A stretch of DNA of 64,000 nt from Chiua virens (lineage: Eukaryota > Basidiomycota > Agaricomycetes > Boletales > Boletaceae). Shown piece by piece: positions 47,699 through 60,905 of the stretch. Every line of letters begins with the position of its first letter. Position 1 is the stretch's first letter. Position numbers and translations under genes: made by a program. The DNA lies in contig JAHNUO010000027.1 in the NCBI GenBank assembly GCA_019787685.1, forward strand, positions 62,001-126,000, read 5' to 3'. Below the pieces are notes generated by a model, which saw only the letters and a list, made by a program, of their open reading frames with translations, did not search any database and was not told where the DNA came from.

Positions 47699-48736
47699 TC
47701 ATGCACTTCTCCGACCGAGTCCACACAGTGCCAACGCCGCACGCATCATATCGTCATCCTGTAATCCACCCTTGTCCCCTTTCGGTGTCCACGTTCCCAT
47801 CACCGTCGATGCTGACGTAGGCGCAAACTCGGGTGGAGGAAGACGTGGACGCGTCCGTGTCACACCCTTCCCGCCCTGCCACCTTGCCGCGCCCAGCGCG
47901 CCAAGACTCCCCTCGGGTGTCACCGCCTCATGGTCGTCTTCCTCCGTCTCGTCCCCCTCCCGCTCGTGATTCGGATGCCGTCCATCCGCGTGCGCATGCC
48001 CCAGGTCGCACGGCCGCCGCCCTTCCTTATCCGCCAGCCTCGCCGCGGCACACGCCCATTCGAGCGTCCGGGTGCTCCCCATAAACTCGACGAGGTCTCG
48101 GGAGGGGGGCGACGCGGGTGGGGCGAGTGGCGAGGAAGGCATGTTATCCCATAGGGATGCGCGCGGGTTGTGTGGTTTCGTGGGTGTGCGCGGTGGTGGG
48201 AGGCGGGACTCGGACCGGGTGGCGATTCGATCGAGAGAAGGGCGGGGACGCGGTGGGGTGATTTTGCGACGGGGTGTGTGGATGTGCAGGGAAGACGTGG
48301 AAAGAGATGCGGAGAGCGTCCGTGTGTGGGGTCGGATGGCATGAGTCGGCGGAGATGCATAAGCGAGCAACGGGGAAGAGGACGAGGGCAGGGGGAATGG
48401 CACACCGCGGTGCCCGTCCGGGGGCTGGTTCGTCGCGTGGTGCAGTGCGACCTTGCGCTCTGTCTGACGCTTATTTTGGAACCAAATGGTCACGGACTTC
48501 ATTTCCCTGGTGCGGGCGTCAGTCGCATCGAGCGAAATGGAAAAATAATATACGTACATGCCCGCAGCTTGTGCGACGGCGTCGCGCTCTTCACGCGTTG
48601 GATGGGACGTTTGGTGGAAGAGCTGCTCGAGCATCATCAGCTGTACACTGCTGAATCGTTTGCGTGTCCGACGGGCGGTGTCGTCGGAGGATATGCTCGC
48701 TGCAGACGATGTCCTAGAAAGTGTGGAGGACTGCAT
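47699..48736 (-). CDS. Homeodomain transcription factor
   Basis: The homeodomain starts near residue 22: RRTRKRFSSVQLMMLEQLFH, then THPTREERDAVAQAAGM-like spacing, and the recognition helix MKSVTIWFQNKRQTERK, with the invariant W-F-x-N and R visible. It is completed by an intron (donor gtacgt within GGCAT|gtacgt, about 48509-48559) that yields AGMEMKSV. The long C-terminus is Ser/Pro-rich with RTLSASLSTSSLHIHTPRRK and an acidic EGDETEEDDHEAVTPEG. The protein ends LCGLGRRSA. It belongs to the single-homeodomain group of mushroom regulators and has no sign of being a mating-type HD1/HD2 partner (no paired gene). Targets unknown. Confidence 0.88.
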   Translation of the reverse strand: MQSSTLSRTSSAASISSDDTARRTRKRFSSVQLMMLEQLFHQTSHPTREERDAVAQAAGMYVYYFSISLDATDARTREMKSVTIWFQNKRQTERKVALHHATNQPPDGHRGVPFPLPSSSSPLLAYASPPTHAIRPHTRTLSASLSTSSLHIHTPRRKITPPRPRPSLDRIATRSESRLPPPRTPTKPHNPRASLWDNMPSSPLAPPASPPSRDLVEFMGSTRTLEWACAAARLADKEGRRPCDLGHAHADGRHPNHEREGDETEEDDHEAVTPEGSLGALGAARWQGGKGVTRTRPRLPPPEFAPTSASTVMGTWTPKGDKGGLQDDDMMRAALALCGLGRRSA

Positions 48737-48914
48737 GCTCGACGTGAGCGACGACGAGGAACAAGTTAGTTACTGAAGTGAGACAACTTGGCCGTATTTA
48801 AGCTGCTGTCAATCTTGCAAACCAACGACGCGTCCCTCACGTGATCGCGTCCCATATGACTGAAATATTGACAATTGGACAAGTATGTATTCAAGTAGGA
48901 CAAGCGTAATTAGA

Positions 48915-50169
48915 TCAGGCATTACCAGGCTTTTCCTTGCCGCGTGGTCGCTCTTTGATGACCATCTTGTTACTTAAAGACGGCCCTTTGGGTCCAGGTT
49001 TGCGTGTACGGTTCCCCTTGGTACCCCAACCCCATATCGACACTGGATGTTTGTTGGACTTGGATTTACCACGTCCACCTCCATGGGGATGATCGCAACT
49101 ATATCATCATCAGTAACCACAGCCGTTGAAGAAGCAGAATAGCATACGCATTCATGGCGACACCTCGTACACGGGGTCTCCAGCCTAGCCATCGATTTCG
49201 CCCCGCTTTACCAAGGTTGCGGTCGTCCCACAAGGGATTACTGACCCTTCCGATGCTCGCAGCGCAGTTCGACAATACTTTGCGCACTTCACCGCTCTGA
49301 AGTCGAATATGGCTGTATCGACCATTCTCCTCGTGGTGCACCACCTGTGCAAATGTCCCGGCAGAGCGTACGAGAATGCCTTTGCCTAGCGGGTCGAGGG
49401 AGACATTGTGCACCATGGTCCCGGTCGGAATAAGCTTAAGAGGGACGCAATTACCGAGTTTGATAATCGCCCCACGCAAAATTCCAATGAGCAACGCGTC
49501 CGACGTCGTCTGGTCCTTGGCCGGCTTTGCAATCTCATCCACCGACCACGTCTTCTTTTCCCTGTCTTCATTCCCAGTGTCATCCTCGACACCACGCACG
49601 GACTGGACCAGCGACGACGATAAACCGCAACGATAACTCTCCACGACGTCTCCGGCTCTCAGTCCCTCTGGAGCCAGGATATACTTCCACTTGGCCCTCC
49701 CTTCCACATTCGGATCTCTCCCCTTGACGAGCGCAATATGCCCCGACCGCCCGGGGTCATACTCGATCCGCACTACATCATACGGCCCAGGTTCCATCCG
49801 CGAGAAATCCACTATCCGGATCCGCCTGCGATGCCCACCACCCCGGAAGCGCACCGTGATGCGCCCGGTGTTGTTGCGTCCACCCTTTTTGCGCAGGGCG
49901 ACGGTGAGGGCACGAACGGGCTTGCCTTTGTAGAGGTGTAGATTGAGAGGGCGGCGGAGGTGACGAATGCCGGGGGTGATGGGTTTGTAGGTTTTGAATT
50001 CGGTGACGACGGTGTCGTAGGAGGCGATGGTCTCGCGGGTCGTACGGGCGGCGTAGGTACGCGTAGGTGTCCACGACGTGCGCAGCGCTGTCGTCGTCGG
50101 CGTCGGGCGGGACGTTGACGAGGCTACCAATTTGCGCAGGAGACTCGAACCTGCCCGTAGACGAAACAT
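48915..50169 (-). CDS. RML2: Mitochondrial ribosomal protein bL2m, 401 aa
   Basis: Large-subunit protein of the mitochondrial ribosome near the peptidyl-transferase centre. The two exons are 49148-50169 and 48915-49098 (1206 nt). The N-terminus is a presequence rich in Arg/Ser/Thr ([20 protein letters not shown]). Ribosomal L2 blocks follow: [59 protein letters not shown], and a GCVPLK-like [20 protein letters not shown]. The conserved C-terminal end is [18 protein letters not shown], with the functionally important His in the DHPHGGG loop intact across the intron. An acidic, charged insert ([18 protein letters not shown]) occurs in the middle. Confidence 0.93.
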
Positions 50170-50250
50170 GGCGTAGACTGAGTAGCGTCACTACAAATTT
50201 CTTTTGGCTTTTGTTTGGCACTACACAAACAGACGCTTTGCAAAAACCCA
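50170..50250. promoter_or_regulatory. Bidirectional promoter, bL2m / RVB2 (81 bp)
   Basis: The start codons are only 81 bp apart, the tightest divergent pair in the window. There is no room for two separate promoters. Confidence 0.6.
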
Positions 50251-52043
<1,793 letters not shown>

Positions 52044-52280
52044 ATGACCGACTTGCAGCTTGTTTGTCTGTTTCATCTGTAAAGGTGCGGTATCGATATA
52101 ATGTATTCGTGACGCGACGGGGAACTTGGCGACTGTTGCGCTTCTGAGCTTTTTTTGCTAGTACGGGTGGAATCATTGAAACGGGGTGGGGGACCCAAGA
52201 CTGGATTGAATTCCTGGCAGTGCAACGCTGGATCTGTGTCAGAGAGTGCTCACATCCACTTGGTAGCACTCCCACTCTCG

Positions 52281-52481
52281 TCAAGGCGCGTACTTTGGGA
52301 ACGTCGGCGCTGACGCCAGTGGCCCCAGGAACATCGCCTTAATCGCACTCTCCCACATCAGCTCCTCTTCTCGCTGACGCCCGTCGACGATGCTTCTCTT
52401 GACGACAGGATTCTCGTTCTTCTCTTGCCGGTCCATTTGGTAGATGGACTGGCCTGGCCGTCGCGTTACTATTCTTGGCAA
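52281..52481 (-). CDS. Possible 66-aa small protein, low support
   Basis: A short open frame starting MPRIVTRRPGQSIYQMDRQ and ending FLGPLASAPTFPKYAP. The C-terminal half has a coherent helical then Pro-rich character, and the frame stays open in a region with nothing else. No splice partner or homologue is known to me. It could equally be a chance ORF. Confidence 0.25.
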   Translation of the reverse strand: MPRIVTRRPGQSIYQMDRQEKNENPVVKRSIVDGRQREEELMWESAIKAMFLGPLASAPTFPKYAP

Positions 52482-54531
52482 ACATATTTTCGGTCCTAGG
52501 CACGTCGCGGTAATTATCGCGTGTTCTAGACCTTGGGTGGTCGCCGTGCGGCGTGTGTTACTCGGTCACGACGATCACTCCTAGTTGCCTCGAACTGACA
52601 CCCATTGACCTTTCAGAGTCCTGATGATCGGCGGATCACGCGCAGGACCGTTTGTGACGCTGTGATGAGAGACCTCGTCGTCCGAGCACTCATTTCCGAA
52701 TGTTTTCTGCAAGCCCAGTACCAATGCATCGCGATCTGAGTCTTTCGCGCCTTGATCGAGCACACGCGCGGATGTCCGGGGTACATGTACATGCTACGCC
52801 GGTCATCCAGAATGAACTTGACCATATCCCTGTACTGATGTCAACCGCTTTCATGTGTCACGTCGAGCAAAGCGTCGTCGGTGTTCCGATGCCCCTATGA
52901 GAGCTCAGCCAGGTATACACCGTCCCGCTTCGTTTGCCGATGTCTTTCGTTGGGCGTTGATAGTGAGCCCCACTCGGACACTGGCACACGACGATGGTGA
53001 CACAAACGACTGGCAGAAACACACACCTTACTTGGATCCATTTGAAACACGGTCCAAAACGAGACGCGATCATGATGCCTCCCGTGCGCAGTTTAGGTCT
53101 CGCATCAGCATAGTCATGCATCATGATGGTACCGATGATGCTCACCCTCAGGCTATTGTTTATCCTATCAGGACGAGTTCAGGAACAGGATACGATGATC
53201 GGGAGATATGTATAAGCTCACGACGATGATCATGGGACGGTGCCGCTCTCTTGGGCGTCATAGTATTGGATAACGTACTCGATGGACAAGCTTTGGCTCG
53301 GATGAAAGGTGGTGGCTGCCAGTGTTTCAAGGATGAAAGTTGCGTGCACGCACATACGTGTCGAGTGCCCCCTGCTGCCGTGCATAATATCCAAGTAGTC
53401 CACAACATGATCAAGCTTGCACGTGGGACTATCCTCAAACGACGTTCCACATTCAAATCTGTCAGACAATGGTGGCTACTCCATACTGCTGCCACTTCCC
53501 CCTACCAACTCCCCGTCATGTGTATGAACACCGAGCCTACTCCACTGCAGTGTGGAACATGACCGGTGAAGACGGCGGTTGTTTTAAGAATCAAAAGTGC
53601 ATGCACTAGTATATATGGGTCTACCATTGGTCACGGCGCAGCCTGCGCTCGTATCGCGTGGGAGGCCCCTGGACCGCGTTTGGGGCACGAGTGACCCAGA
53701 AGGTTGGCCATTGGCAAAGGCACGGATTTCATTTGATGGTCCAATCATTCAGGGCGTCCCGCGCTCGTCTCGTATGTAATGGTTCTTTGTTTTTGACTGA
53801 CATAGCTTTCAACCCATTTGTGATTAGATGTGACATGCGCGTACCTTGGCGCTCCGCCGTCACACTGTGCATACGAGTGCACCACAGGAATCGTGCATTT
53901 CTGGGGTATAGTGGCAGGCTGGCACACGTGGGCCAAGAAGCGGACGGGGAGTGGAAGCCGGACCCCTAGCTAGGGTCCTAGGCCCATCCGCATCAGTCCT
54001 TGTCCTTTCCCCTGGTACAAACGCACTTTATCCAGCGAATCTCGATCCGACTACCCCACGTTGCTGGTAATCAGTACACACGCGAACGCTGTCTTTCCGT
54101 GCATATAGGGATAAGGAACCATTTGGTTCCTTGTCTAAATGGATCTATTTGCGGCTGGCAGACTGGTGGTTAACCGCACTACATTGGCCGACCATTTCCA
54201 TCAGCATGCGGAGTATATATCACCATGGCGCTCTTGGGAAGATTGTAACTCACTGCGCGGGGTCGCAATGCGGAGAAGCCCCGTAGGATAACGAAGCCCT
54301 GCCCCAGCGTCGATGAAACACGTTAGAGGCAGCCAACGCCGAGACACCCTCGTTTCAGCTGGCGCGAGCAGGTCCGCTTGGCGTGCACGTCACGGTTCCG
54401 CGGGTATATTAGGTGCTGTGTGGTCAGCGAGGTTGGCTAGTTCAGTTTCCTCATTCTGATTCTGCCTTCGTTTGTCCGCTGAGACACCGCCTATCGATCA
54501 CATTTAGCCAAAACAACGCATTTCGACGATC
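52482..54531. other. Intergenic, no gene recognised (2 kb)
   Basis: Only short ORFs on both strands, none extendable by splicing. A TATA-like gtatatta near 54404 precedes the next gene by about 130 bp. No terminal repeats or transposase fragments were recognised. Confidence 0.55.
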
Positions 54532-55205
54532 ATGCGATTCTGGTTCGAGCGAAAACCGGGAAACCGGGAGGCACAGGGCTCGCCGGTGAACGCATCATTA
54601 CTGTCACGCGCGTTCAGCCGCCCCAGACGCGAGACAAGATCGCGTCACCAGCGCCGGGTACGTCATTCGTGTCGTACCAGCACGCCCGAGACTAGAATTG
54701 GTCGCCCGTTGACGCTTGCGCACGACAGATGAATACATGCGAAGCCGAATCTGATGGCCAGTCCATCGCGTTCTCCGAGACGAGCACCCTGGTACGTCGT
54801 TCTCGTGCACATTCTCGTCTTGCCAGTGCTGACCCTACGCACGGCAGATCGAGTATAATAGTCACTCATTGCGGGTAAGTCTGTCTGATCAGACAGAGAC
54901 GCACCAGTGCTAAGGCCGGACCTGTCCAGATCACTATGGCCTTTCAGGAGAACGACCCCGAGGTTCGAAATGCGATTTATAATCAGTACCTTGCAAATCC
55001 GTCGTCTGGCGACGAAACAGATGTAAGACGCCGTGATAATTGCATAGAAAGACTTGCAAATACTGAGGTCATCTAGGAACAGGAGTTGGACCCTTACGAA
55101 AGGGCATGGGATTACACGTCATCGAAGCAAGGACGAGCATCGTCGTCGTGTTGGCGACGGAGTAAACGTGCGCATACCTTGGCGCCAGGGACCAAGGTTG
55201 ACTGA
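54532..55205 (+). CDS. Uncharacterised small protein, 145 aa, five exons all in phase 0
   Basis: Exons 54532-54657, 54729-54791, 54848-54874, 54930-55022 and 55077-55205. Each intron starts gtacgt, gtacgt, gtaagt or gtaaga and ends cag or tag. Every junction is in phase 0 and the frame stays open to the TGA, which is very unlikely by chance. The protein is basic at the N-terminus (FSRPRRETRSRHQRR), then has EAESDGQSIAFSETSTL, then a motif-like centre VRNAIYNQYLANPSSGDETD, and the conserved-looking ELDPYERAWDY. It ends in a basic tail. There is no signal peptide, membrane span or known domain. I do not recognise it. It may be a nuclear or RNA-associated small protein, but that is a guess. Confidence 0.65.
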
Positions 55206-55294
55206 TGGATAAACACCAGAGATAGGAGTGATCGGTCATGTATGATGGTACCACGAAGGTGTACTCACAATGACATGTATAGAACTGTGTATGA

Positions 55295-56369
55295 CTATCC
55301 GAATCGTTGTTTAGCAAGTTGTTGAAACATGTCCATGGTTGCCTTCTCCTTTTCTCGCATCGCATCAGCACGTTCGCGCACGGTTGCTCCCTTGTCTTCT
55401 CGTGCCGCAAAACGCTTCTCTTCAAAACGCTTCCGTGCGGCATCTCGTCGTGCGATCCTATGGTAGACGGTCAGTAACGAACAGGGCGAGAAACTAGACA
55501 CATACTGGTCCTTGAAAGTATCACCACCGCCAAGCAACGTCGATTCGTCGGCTTCATATCCATCATCTCCTTTTTCACGAAATGCACGGTCGTTCTCTCT
55601 CCGCGCGCGCTTTTTCTCCAACATCCCCTCTCGACCCACTTCTTTCGGACCGACCGTATCTTCTAGACGGTCCTTTGCTTCTGCACGATCCCGTTTTCGT
55701 TTCAAGTGGCGCTCAGCTGTTTGGTGCTCGGATGCGGTTTCTCTCGCGAGAACGAGGTCCGACGCGGATGGGAGGGTGGGCCCGACGATGCGACCAGAGC
55801 CACTCGCGGTGTTGCGGCCATGACCGCTGCCATCCTTGGAGGAGTGGTGCGTTGCCGAACCAACCTCCTCGCGTGCGGCACGCAATGCATCGACATCCGC
55901 CCTCGATTCCTTGGAAACAAACGACCACTTGTAAGCTGTTTGGTTGGCGGCGGACCCTGCCATCGCCGCGGCGTCATAGTACAACCCCCCTTTCAAACAG
56001 GTCAAGAAATCCACAGGACTGTGATCTGGTCAAACGCACTCGAGAGTCTTCCCTTGTTCCAGGCCCGGACGAATTTACGGAAATAGCTGTGATAGGCGCA
56101 CCAAGAGTCAACGGTACAGCGATAGAACGGGTGGATCTGATAATGCACACCTCCGCGCTTTCTCGCTCGAGAGTTCATCAAAGTACTGTTGATGTTGAGC
56201 TCAACGTGTCTGACGAGTCTGTGGGACTGACCTTGTGCTTTTCATCTTTGAGCCATACTCTGAATTCTGTATTCTTGAGAAAGTAATCAGACTCGGAAAT
56301 GGGGGAAACACCGTCTGGAAGAGAAGAGTCTCGGTCTGGGGATTGTGAGCGATCGGGCCGGTATGGCAT
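55295..56369 (-). CDS. Conserved Arg/Lys/Glu-rich protein with an SDYFLKNxEFRxWL motif
   Basis: The N-terminus has PISESDYFLKNTEFRVWLK, then after introns KYFDELSSEKAR and YFRKFVRAWNKGRLSS. This three-part module (SDYFLKNxEF, KYFDEL, FVxxWNxGKL) recurs in a family of small nuclear-type proteins in fungi and animals whose function I cannot name. The next block is NQTAYKWSFVSKESRADVDA, followed by a highly charged tail: VGPTLPSASDLVLARE, HLKRKRDRAEAKDRLED, and coiled-coil-like RRDAARKRFEEKRFAARED to MDMFQQLAKQRFG. The junction after GRLSS is unclear: the 17-nt gap between a possible donor and the acceptor before PVDFLTCL is too short for an intron. It is either a different splice or a small deletion. 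Confidence 0.72.
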
Positions 56370-56842
56370 GGTTCTAAGGAAGTGGCTTTGCGTTGTTTGG
56401 TTGTGTTAATTTTACAAGGCCTTTCCTAAATATAGACATAGCTAACTAACTGTGACAAATAAGCAAACAAATATTCTCAGTGATTTATGATCGACTGATA
56501 CTACTATCAGAAACTCATCATGGAAGTGGCTGCGATTTCCAAGTACGATGTGCATCTTGTATTTGCACCGCATTCTTATAGATGATGAGCCGACTTACGT
56601 GTTTGTAGGATTATTTGAGGAATATATGTGACCCCTGTTCCTTCATCTCGAACCGAATTAACACGCCGCCTAATGTCCTATGCTGGCATTGAGCGTTGTT
56701 ATTATGCAATGTTGCCGAGGGCTTACTTATACTTATCTCTGCCGAAAAGGCAGTCGCCGCGAATGCACTGGGTATTTTTTCCGTGCGACGGAGAACCGGT
56801 CAGGATCGGAGACTTTTAAACTCGAACCACCACCACCACCTC
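56370..56842. promoter_or_regulatory. Divergent promoter region, charged-protein gene / ENT transporter
   Basis: A 473-bp interval between the start of the minus-strand charged-protein gene and the plus-strand transporter. The left part is AT-rich (about 56400-56520). No clear TATA element for the transporter. Confidence 0.4.
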
Positions 56843-58431
56843 ATGACTAGTTCCCAACCGGCGAATTATCGCACCATCCCTCCCTCTGAGGACCATGCCA
56901 ACGCTTCCGATAGCCACGAGGACGGAGGCGCAGGAGACGAGTGGCAAGTTGAACATGGCGCCAAATGGATCTACTTCGTACTCGGCTGCGCCATTCTCCT
57001 GCCTTGGAACGGTAATACCGTTCTCCCAAGTATGCTCGGCGATAGTGTGCTCACGAACTCGCCCAGCTCTGACCAACTCGATGTCCTTTTTCTTGTCCCG
57101 CGTGGCTGGCTCTCCTTACTACCCGACCATTAGCTCGTACCTGGCTAGCGTCTACACCTTGGGCAAATTATTCTTCCAGTTTTACTGCACACTGACCTCA
57201 AGGAAGGTCTGTAGATCTCACCAAATAAATGACGAGTATTGATTCTCTTGGATATGACAGTCATCTGCGTCTCGGCGCATATTCGCTTCCATGAGTGTTA
57301 CCGTAGTGCTCGTCGCACTTTTGTTCACCAGCACGTTCATTCGAGGCACAGCAGCATCATTCGTTGCATTTTCTCTCCTCGTCGCAGCTGCTATGGCAGT
57401 CACGAACAGCTATCTCACTACAGCCGTCATGGCTGGTGCAGCTATACTCGGCCCAGAGTTCCTGAAAATGACCTTGGCGGGGCAAAGCGCTATCGCGGTG
57501 GTAGTCAGCGTCGTACAGCTGGCGAGTGCCGTCATTTCTCTTTGGGGCAGCAAGCCTTCAACATCCATCTCATTGGAGCTGTTTGGAGGCAATGTCAAAG
57601 ATAGCCGCGCTGAAGATGTTGCTGCACGCATTTTCTTTGGTGTTGCCACCCTCTTCGTCCTCGTCTCCCTCTTTGCCTATGCGTGGTTGCAGCGGCAGCC
57701 CTTCTACAGACAAGTCACCAGCCCTCTCGAAGGGCGCCGCCGCGAGATTCCCTGTGGCGAAATAGATGAGCGGACCGGATTAGTTGCAGATAACCGCCCA
57801 AAGACCCAGACGCAGGACTCCTCGCGTTTCTTCAAGGTTCTCAAACAAAACGCTGTCTTCATGTTTTGTATTTCGTACTCTTTCCTGGTCACTCTTGTAT
57901 GTGTCTACTTTGATCATCGCTCTACTCTCCGATTGACATAACTTTGGGCAGTCCGTCTACCCTGCGATCACTGCCCGCGTTCAATCCGTCGACCCACGGA
58001 TCCATCCCATGCTTTTCACCGCGGTCCACTTTGTGATTCAAAACAGCTCGGATCTCCTTGGACGACTCACCTGCTCTCGCCCTTTCTTGGCTATCTGGGA
58101 TCCCAAGAAGATATTGGTGTTGGCTTTCCTGCGCACGGTCTTTGTCCCCTTGATCCTCCTCTGCAACGTCTACCGACCCACAGCAACAAACCTGATTTCT
58201 CCCGTCATCGATTCCGATGTCCTTTACATGCTCATCATCTTCTGCATGGGTTACTCGCACGGCTATGTCACCACCCTTGCTATCCTTGGCGCCTCCTCTC
58301 CTGAGCGCAACCCCGGGCTGAAAGGTGGTCACGAAGATGTCGATATCGTCGCCGCCATGTCTGGCTCGTTCGTCATGGTCGGGCTTGCTTCTGGCGCCCT
58401 CGCTAGCTTTGGTGTACAGGCTTTGATTTGA
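56843..58431 (+). CDS. Equilibrative nucleoside transporter (SLC29/ENT, Fun26 family)
   Basis: Moves nucleosides or nucleobases across a membrane; fungal members such as yeast Fun26 act at the vacuole. The N-terminus is acidic and cytosolic. Transmembrane segments follow: WIYFVLGCAILLPWN (the ENT helix 1 signature), MSFFLSRVAGSPYYPTISSYL, VTVVLVALLFTSTFIRG, SFVAFSLLVAAAMAVTNSYL, IAVVVSVVQLASAVISLWG, RIFFGVATLFVLVSLFAYAW, VFMFCISYSFLVTLSVYPAI, then the ENT motif FVIQNSSDLLGRLT, ILVLAFLRTVFVPLILLCN, MLIIFCMGYSHGYVTTLAIL, and GSFVMVGLASGALASFG. The substitution pattern (LLPWN, DLLGR, GYSHGY) is family-typical. Several GT-AG introns lie in the first 500 bp; the exact splice around 57013-57080 is uncertain. 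Confidence 0.88.
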
Positions 58432-59378
58432 TCTTGTTACGAGACTGCAGAGAACGCTTCGACTGACTTTCTTTTCGTGAACGTGAACGTGTACATATGC
58501 CCGCGCACATGCCCGATAATTGATGATAGAAAATGTGCTTGAGCCTTGCGCTAGCGCAGTCTTGCAGCACCCTCCCAAACGATTGAGACCCGAATTGCTG
58601 AACTTCTGCCGTGATTAACACCTTCGAACAACGCTCCAAAAAACGTACTGGGGTGTGTTCGGTACATACGGCATCATTGAAAGTGATTCCGATCGGAGAT
58701 GATAGCGGCTTTGGACAGAAGCTGTCAAGGGTATGGCAGTGTCAGAGGTTGCCGTTGCCAGTCGCACTGCATGTTTTTCCGTTTTTGGATGTGCGTGGAT
58801 CCTTCCTTTATGGGATCCGACAGGGTAGCGGTGAGTCCGTGATGTCTCGAAGGAGAAGTCTTAGTCTTTCACACTTGGAAAAATCGTACCAGCTAGAGTC
58901 TAGCTCATCCTAGGGCTACAGCTAGCCAGTCGATCCAGGTCGTCTCTCAAACCTATGGCAGGCACTTCTGGTAAACATGAAGATCGCCGGCAACGATAGC
59001 GGCCATGCACTTGCAAGCAAGCCCATAATTAATTATTAAATCATTGGCACAATCATGAGATTAAAGATCTCGAAATTGGCGAGGAACGTGCAGTCACCAG
59101 ACATCAGTTTCAATCCACTCCGCGACAAGAAATGAGTGTATGAGTCACGGAGCCATGATTGCATGAGGTGGCGCATGACAGCATGGAGTGCTAACATAGT
59201 AAAAAAATCCAGTACGACAACAGACGATGTACACGCCATTTGTCATTTTAAATTGTTGTCTCGTACGGTACAGGCGTCATGGTTTGAGGTGCATTGTCAA
59301 CAACCGACACAGTGCGGGCTTCCCGAGGGAGCGCGTGCACACGTTTCAACGAGACACGTTCTAGCGCACATCATCAAT
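58432..59378. other. Intergenic, no gene recognised
   Basis: Contains the 3' ends of two convergent genes. Only short ORFs without support. Confidence 0.55.
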
Positions 59379-59893
59379 TCACAGAGCACCCAAATCAAAT
59401 ATGGCAGACGCACCGCCCTTTTCCTTTGCAGCGACGTGCGCTTCATGATTGCGCTTCACCCGGTCCAAGAATTCTTGCCGGCACTTGGAGTGTTTGACGT
59501 GCTCAACGCGGAGGTTGACACGCTTCTCGATGTACCGGTTACCAACGACCTTGTAGACAATGACACCGACGGCATGTTGTGTCACGTTGTAGACGATGCC
59601 AGTTCGTCTGCGATGTTCATCTTGAGACGGTTGTTTAGTGGAAATGCATGAGGAACGGACGAACCCATGGTAGTATTTGTGGGGCATGCCCTTTTGTTGA
59701 GCGGCGTTGGCCTTGATGTCGACGATGTCACCAACGCGGTAGTTGATGAGGTAGGTCGACAATTTAACGGGGCCATGCTCTAATGTGCTCGTCAGGATCC
59801 CAAGGCACGTAGAGATGGTACTCGACAGTTACCCTTGAAGCCCCGTTTGAACATGTCGCGCGTGCGCGCACGATAACCGAATGAGTGAGGCAT
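59379..59893 (-). CDS. RPL21: 60S ribosomal protein eL21
   Basis: Component of the cytosolic large ribosomal subunit. It begins MPHSFGYRARTRDMFKRGFK, then an intron leads into EHGPVKLSTYLINYRVGDIV, DIKANAAQQKGMPHKYYHG, and a further exon KTGIVYNVTQHAVGVIVYK, VVGNRYIEKRVNLRVEHVKH, and RQEFLDRVKRNHEAHVAAKE, ending ASAIFDLGAL. All blocks of the eL21 family are present, and introns are short GT-AG ones. It is divergent from the uS4 gene (210 bp apart), so the two ribosomal proteins probably share control. Confidence 0.95.
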
Positions 59894-60103
59894 CTTGAGG
59901 AATTCTGCGTTGTGATTGTCAGCAACGACGACGGGTGTTTTCTAGATGGACTTACGGTGTCGGCGTCGTCTAAGTCGGTGTTGAGGATGGTGTGAGTAGA
60001 TGAGTCGGGTATCTCCGGTGGCTTGAGTGGTACTGTACAGTTGTGGCGCACACTCAATCCCCGTCCCAATTGGTCGTATACTGACAGTCCCTCCTCAAGA
60101 AAA
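59894..60103. promoter_or_regulatory. Bidirectional ribosomal-protein promoter, eL21 / uS4
   Basis: The 210-bp spacer between two divergent ribosomal-protein genes. Shared control is inferred from arrangement; no known ribosomal-protein motif was identified with confidence. Confidence 0.6.
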
Positions 60104-60905
60104 ATGCCCAGGTAAGTATCCTCATCGTGCACCACACCGTACATCGTGCTGATTCGTTCACCACAGGGCACCACGGAACCACAGCAAGACGTGAGTGTCG
60201 TCGATCTAGCAGCAATACATCGGGGGGACTTACATATCACACAGTTACAAGGTCCCTCGTCGAGCATTCGGTTCAGCTCGTCTCGATGCCGAGTTGAAGG
60301 TACCCTTATCCACCACCATCGCGGTCAAGGGATGACTGACATATGCATGTGTCTAGCTTGCCGGCGAGTACGGCCTTCGCAACAAACGCGAGATCTGGCG
60401 CATCGGTCTCATCCTTTCAAAAATCCGTCGTGCAGCCCGTGAGTTGCTCAAACTCGATGACAAGGACCCCAAACGTCTTTTCGAGGGTAATGCCCTCATC
60501 CGTCGTCTCGTCCGAATTGGTGTGCTGGACGAGACCCGTATGCGTCTTGATTACGTGTTGGCATTGAAAGTCGAGGATTTCTTGGAACGCCGGCTACAAA
60601 CTCAGGTGTTCAAGACGAACCTCGCCAAGAGCATTCACCATGCTCGTACGCTTATCCGACAACGCCACATCCGGTAAGAACGAATTCTATTGGAAGAGAA
60701 ACCAGGAGCTCATGTGACCTCTTGTAGCGTCGGAAAACAAATTGTCAATGTTCCATCTTTTGTCGTTCGTCTCGACTCACAAAAACACATCGACTTTGCG
60801 CTTACTTCGCCATATGGAGGTGGACGCCCTGGTCGTGTCAAGCGCAAGCGTGCTGCTGCAGCTGCCAAGAGAGAGGAGGGTGGCGACGAAGAGGAGGAAG
60901 AGTAA
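60104..60905 (+). CDS. RPS9: 40S ribosomal protein uS4 (S9), 193 aa, five exons
   Basis: Small-subunit ribosomal protein that nucleates 40S assembly. Exons 60104-60111, 60167-60190, 60245-60299, 60357-60673 and 60728-60905 total 582 nt. Spliced order: [60 protein letters not shown], then the S4 RNA-binding domain [56 protein letters not shown], ending in an Ala/Lys/Glu tail GDEEEEE. The first exon has only eight bases, and the start is set by the splice MP|R. All key S4 residues are present. Confidence 0.95.

Noticed and set aside
48170..48769. A 199-codon plus-strand frame
   Set aside because: Antisense to the homeodomain gene; its composition comes from the Ser/Pro-rich GC-rich tail.
52700..53969. 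Several 60-124 codon plus-strand ORFs
   Set aside because: No motif, no splicing into longer frames, and overlapping equally good frames on the other strand.
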